Shown: positions 1-7,598 of the stretch, piece after piece
Position numbering within the stretch: the stretch's first letter is position 1
How the letters are laid out: each line of letters starts with the position of its first letter
Origin: Flavobacterium anseongense
Lineage (GTDB): Bacteria; Bacteroidota; Bacteroidia; Flavobacteriales; Flavobacteriaceae
DNA length: 64,000 bases
Assembly (NCBI RefSeq): GCF_021608185.1
Contig: NZ_JAKIHN010000002.1
Coordinates: 310,001 to 374,000, forward strand
Direction: 5' to 3'
The notes under the pieces: generated by a model
The model's input: only the letters and a program-made list of their open reading frames with translations
What the model was told of the DNA's origin: nothing
Databases searched by the model: none
Made by a program: the position numbers and the translations under genes

Positions 1-456
1 ACATCCGAAATAATCCAAACCACACCCGAAAGCGAAATTGTAAGCACCCGAACTGTAAACTTCCCAATAGAACTTGTTTTCAAAGCCTGGTCAGAACCCA
101 ATCATTTAAAAAACTGGTGGGGACCAAAAGGGTTTACCAATACGTTTAACGAATTCGACTTTAGAGTAGGCGGGAAATGGAGCTTCATCATGCACGGTCC
201 CGATAAAGGAAATTATGCCAACGAATGTGAGTTTATCAAAATAGAAAAACCAAATCTCATCGCCTGGAAGCGTCATTCAAAACCATTGTTTCAGATTTTA
301 ACAACCTTTGAAGAACTGTCAAACAATAGCACAAAAATTGTTTTTAAAATGCTTTTTAATACGGTTGAAGAATGCAACAAACTAAGACCGTATGTAGTCG
401 ATAAAAACGAAGAAAACTTTGATAAGCTCGAAGTAGTATTAGCAAAAATACCTTAA
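1..456 (+). CDS. SRPBCC / AHSA1-type domain protein, 5' truncated
   Basis: The reading frame is open from the first base, so the gene begins upstream of the window; an internal ATG at 190 is not the true start. The visible 151 residues carry the START-like AHSA1 pattern: an N-terminal strand (SEIVSTRTVNFPIELVFKAW), then HLKNWWGPKGF, GGKWSFIMHGPD, and a C-terminal segment where TKIVFKMLF leads into the final helix ending EVVLAKIP. Proteins of this family (activator of Hsp90 ATPase homologue 1-like) form a hydrophobic cavity and often act in stress or small-molecule binding; the ligand cannot be told here. The family assignment is firm, the function is not. Confidence 0.85.
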   Translation, partial: TSEIIQTTPESEIVSTRTVNFPIELVFKAWSEPNHLKNWWGPKGFTNTFNEFDFRVGGKWSFIMHGPDKGNYANECEFIKIEKPNLIAWKRHSKPLFQILTTFEELSNNSTKIVFKMLFNTVEECNKLRPYVVDKNEENFDKLEVVLAKIP

Positions 457-526
457 TTTTTTTGAGGAATTTTTATTTTTCTGAATAAATATCTGACAGT
501 ATATAAAATATCATTATCTTTATATA

Positions 527-537
527 CCTAAATCTTG
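527..537 (+). repeat. duplicated leader motif, copy 1
   Basis: The 11-mer cctaaatcttg lies about 40 bases before the first NTF2-like lipoprotein gene and recurs at 1137-1147 before its paralogue. The bases around both start codons are also alike, so the tandem duplication included the 5' leader. Confidence 0.6.
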
Positions 538-578
538 AGATGTTACCTGTAGTATTAATAGCTTAAACAAATCAATTT

Positions 579-1085
579 ATGAAAAACAAAGTACTTAAAA
601 GTATTGCTTTGGGCGTTATGATAGCATTCGCTATTGCCTGTCAACCTAAAAAAGAAGAACCAAAAGATGCTGCACCTGCAGTTGATAAAGAAAAAATCAA
701 AGCCGAAATCGTTGCTATGGAAACCGTAATGGCAGACATGTACAATATGAGAAGTGCTGCTTCTGAAGAATATTATGATGAAAATGCTACCAGTTTCTCC
801 CAAAACAGACCACCCTTGGTTGGTAAGTTTGCCATTGACAAATCAATAAAAGAAGACTTGGCAAGTTTTCCCGAAGGAGATGTAATTTCTTTCTCTGTAA
901 ATGAAATATTCCCTTCTAATGATGGCGAACAAGTTGTAGAAATTGGAAGCTATAAAGTAGTAGATGGCAAAGGAGCTGTTAAATTTACCGGAAACTATAT
1001 GAGTCTTTTTGTTAAAAAAGATGGCAAATATGTTTGTATTAGAGACATGGGAGCTTCAGATATGCCTAAAAAAGATACAAAATAA
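579..1085 (+). CDS. NTF2-like (DUF4440/SnoaL-type) lipoprotein, copy 1
   Basis: This 168-residue protein begins with a lipoprotein signal peptide: MKNK, a hydrophobic stretch, then a lipobox ending at Cys21 (AIAC), followed by a charged KKEE linker. The mature part starts with a helix (KEKIKAEIVAMETVMADMYN) and continues with the curved-sheet pattern of the NTF2/ketosteroid-isomerase fold, including a YDENATSF segment and a GNYMSLFVKKDGKYVCIRDMGAS strand pair. That strand pair is typical of DUF4440 proteins. A paralogue about 60 percent alike by eye follows directly. A -7-like TATCTTTA lies at 515-522. It is probably anchored in the envelope; no enzymatic role can be assigned. Confidence 0.85.
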   Translation: MKNKVLKSIALGVMIAFAIACQPKKEEPKDAAPAVDKEKIKAEIVAMETVMADMYNMRSAASEEYYDENATSFSQNRPPLVGKFAIDKSIKEDLASFPEGDVISFSVNEIFPSNDGEQVVEIGSYKVVDGKGAVKFTGNYMSLFVKKDGKYVCIRDMGASDMPKKDTK

Positions 1086-1093
1086 AATTATAA

Positions 1094-1124
1094 AAAGCAC
1101 TTCAATTATGAAGTGCTTTTTTAC
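1094..1124 (+). terminator. Rho-independent terminator after lipoprotein copy 1
   Basis: aaaagcacttc and gaagtgctttt form a perfect hairpin around a short aattat loop, followed by a T run. It separates the two paralogues into distinct transcripts. Confidence 0.85.
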
Positions 1125-1136
1125 TGACTTATCAGC

Positions 1137-1147
1137 CCTAAATCTTG
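1137..1147 (+). repeat. duplicated leader motif, copy 2
   Basis: Second copy of cctaaatcttg (first at 527-537), placed at a similar distance before the second lipoprotein gene. Confidence 0.6.
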
Positions 1148-1185
1148 TTAACCTAAAATTTTATTAATTTTTAATCAACCGATTT

Positions 1186-1689
1186 ATGAAAAACAAGATG
1201 TTAAAAGGGATTGCATTAGCTGTAATTACAGCGGTAGTTATTGCCTGTCAACCAAAAAAAGAAGAAGCTGCTGCAGCACCAGTTGTAGACAAAGAAGCTA
1301 TCAAAGCCGAATTGCAAACGATGGAATCCGCATTTGCTGATGCCATGAACGCCGGAACACCGGAAAAAATTGTCTATTACTCTGATGATGTTATTAGCTA
1401 TGATCAGAATGCCGCACCGCTTAAAGGTAAAAAAGCGGTTGATGCCAAGTTGGCTGACCAAGCAAAAAGTATGGGAAAAGGCAACAAAATCTCCTACACG
1501 GCTAACGAAGTTTTTCCTTCAAGTGATGGTAACCAAGTAGTAGAATTAGGTAGTTACAAATTAGTTGATTCAACTGGAACAGCAAAAGCAAGTGGAAATT
1601 ACATGGCGCTGTTTGAAAAAAGAGATGGCAAATATATCTGCATTCGCGATATGGGCGCGTCAGATATGCCTAAAGAAGAAAAAAAATAA
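1186..1689 (+). CDS. NTF2-like (DUF4440/SnoaL-type) lipoprotein, copy 2
   Basis: Tandem paralogue of the preceding gene, 167 residues. It has the same signal peptide layout with lipobox Cys21 (VIAC), a KKEEAAAAP linker, the N-terminal helix (AELQTMESAFADAMNAGTPE), and the same closing strands (SGNYMALFEKRDGKYICIRDMGASDMPK). The most conserved parts between the copies are the signal peptide and the last 35 residues; the middle has diverged, which suggests an old duplication under selection. It has its own leader and its own terminator. The likely location is an envelope face; the ligand or partner is unknown. Confidence 0.85.
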   Translation: MKNKMLKGIALAVITAVVIACQPKKEEAAAAPVVDKEAIKAELQTMESAFADAMNAGTPEKIVYYSDDVISYDQNAAPLKGKKAVDAKLADQAKSMGKGNKISYTANEVFPSSDGNQVVELGSYKLVDSTGTAKASGNYMALFEKRDGKYICIRDMGASDMPKEEKK

Positions 1690-1710
1690 TTCTACCACAG
1701 TTTATTTTGA

Positions 1711-1741
1711 GAAGCACTTCCAATTGGAGGTGCTTTTTTTG
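1711..1741 (+). terminator. Rho-independent terminator after lipoprotein copy 2
   Basis: The arms agaagcacttcc and ggaggtgctttttt pair with one wobble around aatt and run into seven T residues. Confidence 0.85.
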
Positions 1742-1767
1742 TATTTTTAAAATCCAAAATATAATAT

Positions 1768-2895
1768 ATGTCCAAACTTCCGCATATTGGCACGAGCATC
1801 TTTTCTGTCATGACACAAATGGCAACCGAACACAATGCCATTAATCTCTCACAAGGCTTTCCAAACTTTCCTGTAGATAAACAATTAACGGATATAGTCG
1901 CTAAGTTGGCAACTCAAAACGTACATCAGTATACTCCAATGAGTGGCTTTCCGTCACTTTTAGAAAAAGTTGCAAAGCTTACCCAACAATCCTATCACAG
2001 AACGGTTAATCCAAAAGATGAAATCCTAATCACTGCCGGCGCAACCGAAGGAATATTTGCCACAATTCAGGCTTTAGTCAATGCAAAAGATGAAGTTATT
2101 ATTCTTGACCCAAGTTATGATTGCTACGAAGCACCAATTTTATTGAGCAATGCCAAACCAATTCGCATTTCCCTCAACGAAGATTTCACTCCCAATTGGG
2201 AAACAATAAGTGCTTCGACAAGCGAAAAAACTAAACTCATCATCATAAATAATCCGCATAATCCAACTGGAAAAACATGGATGGAAAGCGATTTTTTTCA
2301 ATTGGAAAAACTGCTTGACTCCTTCCCTAACCTAATAGTTCTTTCGGATGAAGTTTATGAATATATCACTTTTGAACAACCTCACATTTCAATACACCAT
2401 CGTCCAAAATTGTGGAATCGCAGCATCACCGTTTCTTCTTTTGGAAAATCATTTCATATTACCGGCTGGAAAATTGGCTACGTCATTGCGCCGGAACATT
2501 TGATGAGAGAAATCAAAAAAGTACATCAGTTCCTGGTTTTTAGTGTGAATAGCATTTCGCAGATCGCGATTTCAGAATATTTAGAAATTGTTGATGTGTA
2601 TAGTTTGGGGAATTTCTATCAACAAAAAAGAGATTTCTTCCGCAATCTATTGAAAGAAACCAAACTCCAACTCTTACCTTGCGAAGGAACTTATTTCCAG
2701 GTTGCTTCGTATGCCAACATTTCAAACGAAGATGATTTGACGTTTACCAAGCGACTGGTAACCGAATTTGGTGTGGCAACCATTCCGATTTCTATTTTCT
2801 ATGCCAATGAAAAAGATACTAAATGCATTCGTTTTTGCTTTGCTAAAGATGATGCAACACTTATCCAAGCCGCAGAACGCCTGATGAAATTATAA
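1768..2895 (+). CDS. methionine aminotransferase (class I/II PLP enzyme, YbdL-like)
   Basis: A 375-residue fold-type I aminotransferase. Visible landmarks are NLSQGFPNFP near residue 26 (substrate arm), the TAGATEGI turn at 89-96, NNPHNPTG at 161-168, SDEVYEY at 193-199 and the PLP-binding SFGKSFHITGWKIGY with Lys227. The NLSQGFPNF start and the GKSFHITGWKIGY active site match the methionine/kynurenine aminotransferase-like YbdL group, which recycles 2-oxo-4-methylthiobutyrate to methionine in the salvage pathway. Length is normal for the family. It stands alone between a terminator and the next promoter. Kynurenine or glutamine transamination cannot be excluded. Confidence 0.88.
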   Translation: MSKLPHIGTSIFSVMTQMATEHNAINLSQGFPNFPVDKQLTDIVAKLATQNVHQYTPMSGFPSLLEKVAKLTQQSYHRTVNPKDEILITAGATEGIFATIQALVNAKDEVIILDPSYDCYEAPILLSNAKPIRISLNEDFTPNWETISASTSEKTKLIIINNPHNPTGKTWMESDFFQLEKLLDSFPNLIVLSDEVYEYITFEQPHISIHHRPKLWNRSITVSSFGKSFHITGWKIGYVIAPEHLMREIKKVHQFLVFSVNSISQIAISEYLEIVDVYSLGNFYQQKRDFFRNLLKETKLQLLPCEGTYFQVASYANISNEDDLTFTKRLVTEFGVATIPISIFYANEKDTKCIRFCFAKDDATLIQAAERLMKL

Positions 2896-2953
2896 ATAAA
2901 TGACTGTTTACTCATTGTACACCTCTAATTTTAGAATTGCCAATAAAAAAATC

Positions 2954-2961
2954 TAATTTTG
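2954..2961 (+). promoter_or_regulatory. -7 box of TPR-LuxR gene
   Basis: TAATTTTG matches the Bacteroidetes -7 consensus TAnnTTTG and ends four bases before the ATG at 2966, so the mRNA should begin at or next to the start codon. A TTTA at 2929-2932 is a possible -33 box. Confidence 0.55.
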
Positions 2962-2965
2962 GATT

Positions 2966-4576
2966 ATGAATTTCATCCGAACATTTTTCCTTTTACTGAC
3001 TGTATTGCTTTCGCTAAGTGGCTATGCCTCGCCATCTGAAAATCCGTTGTTGCAAAAAGGATGGGCAGCATTGGTAAAAGATAACGAGAATAAAGCCTTT
3101 CGCTATTTTTGGGAAGCTCATGAAAAAGCTAAGAAGGATAAAAATACCGCCGACAATGCAGAATCCTTGCTCTATTTAGGAATTTGTTCCTATGGCGCAA
3201 GTTTGGAAAAAGGCTTGCAGTTTGTAACTAAATCGCTTAATGAATACAAGCTTCTGGAGAAAATAAATCCCGAAAAAGCGTTGATTGGCCGCTATAAATG
3301 CCTGCAACTTATCAGCACCATTTATGTTCGTCAAAAAAAATATGACGAAGCCATGCGCTTAAGCAGTGAAGTTGTTGCCGAACTTAAAGGCAAAAACGAT
3401 ACTTCAGGAACATTGGGATTGGCTTATACTAGTTTAGGTTTTTTGTATGATTTGAAAGGTGAAAAAGCCGAAGCCGAAAAGAATTATATTTTGGCATTAA
3501 AAGAATTTGAAAAAGGAAATAACATTGCCTATCTCCCAACTTCGTATTGCAAATTAGGGGAAATCGCTTCAGCCAAAAAACAGAAAGAAATCAGTTTAGA
3601 TTATTATAAAAAAGCACTGACTCTTGCCATAACTTCTGAAAATAAGCAAGCCCAAGTTAATGCTTATGTTGCCATTGGAAAATGGTATATTGATTTTGAT
3701 GATAATTACCTTCAGGCTGAATCTCTTTTCAACAAAGCCAGAGTAATTTCTTTATTGCTTTCAGATAAAACATTTGAAATCAAAACAATAGAAGCGTTAA
3801 TTGAACTGAAAAGGAAAGAAGGAAATTTCATGGAAGTAAGTCAGTTGCAAGATGAAGTCATTGCTATCAAAGACAGTTTTTACTCTTTCGAAAGAGAACA
3901 GATTGTCAAAAGTTTAGAAGTGCAATTTGATGTTTCTGAGAAAAACAGAAAGCTCAAATTAATCTCTGCAGAAAAAGAAGTTTCCAAACTAACCAACTAT
4001 CTTTTGATAACACTTTTAGGTGTATTGATTGTTGTCTTTTCCATTTTGTATTTCTTCCTGAAACGAATTAACAAACGCGACAAACAATTACTCAAAACCA
4101 AAGAAGAATTGGTAAATCTGATGGAAGAGCAAAAACAACTCAAAGAACAGCAATTCCAGAACGATATTGAATTTAAGGAAAGTCAGTTGAGTGCAGTTAC
4201 CATTCAAATGCTCGAAAAAAACGAATTGTTAGATGAAATAAAAACCATTCTCAACAGAAAAGAGCCAACATCTGAAAAAGATATTAAAAAACTGGTTAGC
4301 AAATACACGATTCAGGACAACAACTGGAAAGATTTTGACAATTATTTTGAAAGCGTCAACAAGAATTTCTACACACGTTTAAAACAAAAGTATCCTGATA
4401 TCAGTTCCAATGATTTAAAAATTTGCGCCCTAATCAAATTGAATTTATCGATTAAGGAAATGGCTTCCATCCTAAACATTTCTCCCGACAGCGTAAAAAC
4501 CGCACGCCATCGTCTACGCAAAAAACTGCAGTTAAATACTGAAGAAAATCTTACCGATTTTATTCTTTCTGTGTAA
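2966..4576 (+). CDS. TPR membrane protein with C-terminal LuxR-type helix-turn-helix
   Basis: This 536-residue protein reads as a one-piece membrane regulator. It has a signal peptide at 1-22, TPR-like helical repeats from about 26 to 300 (for example AYTSLGFLYDLKGEKAEAEKNY), and a single transmembrane helix at 343-366. A charged coiled coil at 370-430 follows, then a LuxR/GerE-type helix-turn-helix at about 478-522 (SNDLKICALIKLNLSIKEMA, then SPDSVKTARHRLRKKL). TPRs would lie in the periplasm and the DNA-binding end in the cytoplasm. This architecture is common in Bacteroidetes. There is no kinase or receiver domain. The next gene, a T9SS-exported protein, is a plausible target. The ligand is unknown. 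Confidence 0.85.
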   Translation: MNFIRTFFLLLTVLLSLSGYASPSENPLLQKGWAALVKDNENKAFRYFWEAHEKAKKDKNTADNAESLLYLGICSYGASLEKGLQFVTKSLNEYKLLEKINPEKALIGRYKCLQLISTIYVRQKKYDEAMRLSSEVVAELKGKNDTSGTLGLAYTSLGFLYDLKGEKAEAEKNYILALKEFEKGNNIAYLPTSYCKLGEIASAKKQKEISLDYYKKALTLAITSENKQAQVNAYVAIGKWYIDFDDNYLQAESLFNKARVISLLLSDKTFEIKTIEALIELKRKEGNFMEVSQLQDEVIAIKDSFYSFEREQIVKSLEVQFDVSEKNRKLKLISAEKEVSKLTNYLLITLLGVLIVVFSILYFFLKRINKRDKQLLKTKEELVNLMEEQKQLKEQQFQNDIEFKESQLSAVTIQMLEKNELLDEIKTILNRKEPTSEKDIKKLVSKYTIQDNNWKDFDNYFESVNKNFYTRLKQKYPDISSNDLKICALIKLNLSIKEMASILNISPDSVKTARHRLRKKLQLNTEENLTDFILSV

Positions 4577-4637
4577 ATAAAGTCAATAATAACGCGCTTT
4601 TTCACGATGTTTACCTATTGTCAACCTACTATTTTAG

Positions 4638-4665
4638 TTTGCACAGAAATTTAAAAATATCTTTG
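4638..4665 (+). promoter_or_regulatory. promoter of T9SS-exported protein gene
   Basis: A perfect -7 box TATCTTTG (4658-4665) with an upstream TTTG (4638-4641) at a short 16-base gap. It lies downstream of an in-frame TTG at 4618 and so supports the ATG at 4732 as the start. Confidence 0.55.
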
Positions 4666-4731
4666 AATTGGAAAATTGCTGTGAAAAGAATTTCCAAAAA
4701 TTTCTTTCTATTAATCAAAATAAATATTGCT

Positions 4732-5655
4732 ATGAAAAAGAACTATTTTATTTTAAGTCTGGCACTTTTAATTGCCCCTTTTTGCTCTCAAGCACAAGTT
4801 GTGAATGGCAACTTTGAAAATGTAAAACCCAATTTTCTGCCAAGTAATTGGGGAATGAATTTCCTGCAACAATTCGGTTTCGATGAAAACGGAAATCCGA
4901 TTGGCGACCAAATTCAGTTTACCTGGTGTTTTCCATCGATGGTTTATGCTTCATTCGAATCCAAAAGCGGGCAATATGCCATGGAAGTTTCTAACGCTTT
5001 TAATCTTACTCAAAATGTTGTCATTCCGGGAATGGCAACATTATTCGAAAATTCTGAAGAAGACAGTCCGGGATGGAATCCGGGAATACCGGTTGACCCA
5101 AACAGTTCTATAATTTTACTCGGATTTGATTACAAATTTCTACCTGTTGGCAATGATGTTGCGGAAGCAACACTACAAGTAGTTGACGCTAACGGAAATG
5201 AATTAGGAAAAGCATCGCTTGATATTAGTGGAGTACACAACACCTACACTTATGTTTATACGCCTATAGCTGTTACTCAGGCCGGAACACCGGCATTTAT
5301 GTATATTTCATTCAATATGGCTAAAGCAGGTTCCACACCAACTTTTGGAACTCGTTTACTTGTTGACAATGTAGTTGTAAATTTTAGTGCTCTGATAGTT
5401 GATGAACATTCGCAAGGCGCTAAAGTTTATCCAACGCTGGCTGACAATGAATTAAACATTGTTCCAAATGGTTTCTCTGAATCGGTTTCGTATAAAATAA
5501 TTAATTCCGAAGGCAAAATTATAAAGCAAAATACGGTGAATCAGAACTCAAATTATGTTTATACAATGGATGTTAGCGACCTAAGTGCCGGAATATATTT
5601 CTTAAACATTCAGGATGAAACCAAAAACAGTACTAAAAAGTTCATCAAAAAATAA
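4732..5655 (+). CDS. secreted protein with type IX secretion C-terminal sorting domain
   Basis: The 307-residue product starts at MKKNYFILSLALLIAPFCSQ, a clear Sec signal peptide. The frame is open to a TTG at 4618, but a promoter lies between, so that start is rejected. The mature N-terminal part (NGNFENVKP, then SGQYAMEVSNAF and DNVVVNFS) resembles a jelly-roll, carbohydrate-binding-like domain. The last 75 residues (KVYPTLADNELNIV to AGIYFLNIQDE and a lysine-rich end) form a type A T9SS sorting tail, so the protein should cross the outer membrane through the gliding-associated T9SS. No catalytic motif is visible. It lies just downstream of the TPR-LuxR gene. Confidence 0.85.
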   Translation: MKKNYFILSLALLIAPFCSQAQVVNGNFENVKPNFLPSNWGMNFLQQFGFDENGNPIGDQIQFTWCFPSMVYASFESKSGQYAMEVSNAFNLTQNVVIPGMATLFENSEEDSPGWNPGIPVDPNSSIILLGFDYKFLPVGNDVAEATLQVVDANGNELGKASLDISGVHNTYTYVYTPIAVTQAGTPAFMYISFNMAKAGSTPTFGTRLLVDNVVVNFSALIVDEHSQGAKVYPTLADNELNIVPNGFSESVSYKIINSEGKIIKQNTVNQNSNYVYTMDVSDLSAGIYFLNIQDETKNSTKKFIKK

Positions 5656-5685
5656 AAAATTGGTTGTTAAATAAGTTAATTGCTT

Positions 5686-5728
5686 ATGCCGAATTGTTAG
5701 TGAATGCTACAATTCGGCATATTTTTTT
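5686..5728 (+). terminator. strong Rho-independent terminator
   Basis: A 12-bp perfect stem (atgccgaattgt and acaattcggcat) with an 11-base loop, followed by a T run. Confidence 0.92.
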
Positions 5729-5765
5729 CAAAGGTTTTATCTATATTTACTGAAAATTAAACCTT

Positions 5766-6647
5766 ATGAATTTCTCAGCAAAAATGCTTCGCGACAATGC
5801 CTTATCCGATAAAGTAATAGTTGTAACAGGTGGAGGAAGCGGTTTAGGCAAAGCCATGACCAAATACTTTTTAGAATTAGGTGCCAAAGTTGCCATTTCT
5901 TCACGCGATTTAGAAAAACTAAAAACCACAGCAGCCGAATTAGAAAAAGAAACCGGTGGAAAATGCCTGCCTATTCAGTGCGATGTGCGTCATTATGACC
6001 AAGTAGAAGGCATGCTTGCTCAGACATTAGAAGCTTTTGGCAAAGTTGACGTATTGCTCAACAATGCAGCGGGAAACTTCATCTCTCCTACCGAAAGACT
6101 TTCTGCCAACGCATTTGATACGATTATTGACATCGTTTTAAAAGGTTCTAAAAACTGCACACTCGCTTTTGGGAAACATTGGATTGCCGAAAAACAGACC
6201 AACTGCAATGTTCTGAATATCGTAACAACTTATGCCTGGACAGGTTCGGGTTATGTGGTGCCAAGTGCTACTGCAAAAGCCGGAGTTTTAGCAATGACCA
6301 GGAGTTTGGCTGTTGAATGGGCAAAATATGGCATCCGAATGAACGCTATTGCTCCCGGACCATTTCCAACAAAAGGCGCCTGGGACAGATTATTGCCTGG
6401 CGATTTAGCAGAAAAATTTGATATGGCTAAGAAAGTTCCATTGAAACGCGTTGGAGACCATCAGGAATTAGCCAATTTAGCTGCCTATTTAGTTTCTGAT
6501 TTCTCTGCGTATATCAATGGCGAAGTCGTAACGATTGATGGTGGCGAATGGTTACAAGGCGCGGGACAATTCAATATTTTGGAAAAAATTCCACAGGAAA
6601 TGTGGGATATGTTGGAGATGATGATAAAGAATAAAGGAAATAAGTAG
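5766..6647 (+). CDS. SDR family oxidoreductase, 2,4-dienoyl-CoA reductase type
   Basis: A 293-residue short-chain dehydrogenase. The NADP-binding glycine motif is TGGGSGLGKAM near residue 22. SSRDLEKL follows, then CDVRHYDQVE and NNAAGNFISPTERLSANAFD. The NNAAGNF and LSANAFD block is characteristic of mitochondrial-type 2,4-dienoyl-CoA reductases, which reduce unsaturated intermediates during fatty acid beta-oxidation. As in that group, the usual YxxxK is absent: the segment is PSATAKAGV, with Ser in place of Tyr and the Lys kept. The C-terminal PGPFPTKGAWDRL and YINGEVVTIDGGEWL complete the fold. It is monocistronic. Confidence 0.85.
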   Translation: MNFSAKMLRDNALSDKVIVVTGGGSGLGKAMTKYFLELGAKVAISSRDLEKLKTTAAELEKETGGKCLPIQCDVRHYDQVEGMLAQTLEAFGKVDVLLNNAAGNFISPTERLSANAFDTIIDIVLKGSKNCTLAFGKHWIAEKQTNCNVLNIVTTYAWTGSGYVVPSATAKAGVLAMTRSLAVEWAKYGIRMNAIAPGPFPTKGAWDRLLPGDLAEKFDMAKKVPLKRVGDHQELANLAAYLVSDFSAYINGEVVTIDGGEWLQGAGQFNILEKIPQEMWDMLEMMIKNKGNK

Positions 6648-6687
6648 TCTTTTCAATGCACAAATTTCAAGATAACTGCTTCTGCCC

Positions 6688-6731
6688 TAGCCCCGATTGC
6701 AGCAAGCTACCATGTAGCGCGGAAAGCGGGA
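6688..6731. repeat. dispersed bipartite repeat, copy 1
   Basis: It begins tagccccgattg and ends gcggaaagcggga, with a small agctaccatgtagc hairpin between. The same two ends recur at 40186-40242 with a different inner hairpin. It is GC-rich in an AT-rich spacer and carries no gene. Confidence 0.7.
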
Positions 6732-6827
6732 AAGAGCTCCTAATAACTTTACAAGAATGTTAACAAAATTCCGTTGGCAAAGCCATAAATAATTGTATTT
6801 TTACGGCTCTAAATTTTTAAAAATTAA

Positions 6828-7595
6828 ATGGGTAAAATCATTGCTATTGCCAATCAAAAAGGTGGTGTTGGAAAAACAACAACTTCTGTAAATCTTGCAG
6901 CATCACTGGGAGTTTTAGAAAAAAAAGTGTTACTGATTGACGCCGATCCACAAGCCAACGCCAGTTCAGGTTTGGGCATTGATGTGGAAAATGTTGCTAT
7001 TGGTACTTATCAAATTCTGGAACACAGTAATACGCCAAAAGAAGCAATTATTTCGTGCAGCGCTCCGAATGTTTCGGTAATTCCGGCACATATCGATTTG
7101 GTTGCCATTGAAATTGAATTGGTTGACAAAGAAAACCGTGAATACATGCTAAAGCAAGCATTAGAAAGTGTAAAAGACGAGTATGATTATATCTTAATTG
7201 ACTGCGCACCATCATTAGGCTTATTAACATTAAATGCCTTAACTGCTGCCGATAGTGTTGTGATTCCAATTCAGTGTGAATATTTTGCCTTAGAAGGTTT
7301 AGGAAAATTGTTAAACACGATAAAAAGTGTTCAAAAAATACACAACGCCAATTTAGATATCGAAGGACTTTTATTAACCATGTTTGATTCCCGTTTGCGA
7401 TTGTCAAATCAAGTAGTTGAAGAAGTACAAAAACATTTTAGCGATATGGTTTTCAAAACAATTATTCAACGAAATGTAAAATTAAGTGAAGCACCAAGTT
7501 TCGGCGAAAGTATTATTAACTTTGATGCTACCAGCAGAGGCGCCACGAATTATCTAAGTTTGGCACAGGAAATTATCAAGAAAAACAGCAATTAA
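6828..7595 (+). CDS. parA: ParA family chromosome partitioning ATPase
   Basis: A 255-residue ParA/Soj ATPase. The deviant Walker A KGGVGKTT lies at 11-18, with the second lysine conserved, DADPQANASSGLGI follows at about 40, and the Walker B-like IDCAPSLGLLTLNAL lies near 127. ParA forms an ATP-dependent gradient on the nucleoid and works with ParB bound at parS to segregate chromosome origins. It is the first gene of a compact run: parB starts three bases after its stop, followed by DUF5683 and dapB. A TTG with 19-base spacing to a TATTTTTA sequence lies about 50 bases upstream. Length and motifs are complete. Confidence 0.95.
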   Translation: MGKIIAIANQKGGVGKTTTSVNLAASLGVLEKKVLLIDADPQANASSGLGIDVENVAIGTYQILEHSNTPKEAIISCSAPNVSVIPAHIDLVAIEIELVDKENREYMLKQALESVKDEYDYILIDCAPSLGLLTLNALTAADSVVIPIQCEYFALEGLGKLLNTIKSVQKIHNANLDIEGLLLTMFDSRLRLSNQVVEEVQKHFSDMVFKTIIQRNVKLSEAPSFGESIINFDATSRGATNYLSLAQEIIKKNSN

Positions 7596-7598
7596 GCC

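Noticed and set aside
4618..4731. N-terminal extension of the T9SS-exported protein from a TTG
   Set aside because: A perfect -7 box (4658-4665) lies inside it, and the signal peptide starts at the ATG at 4732.
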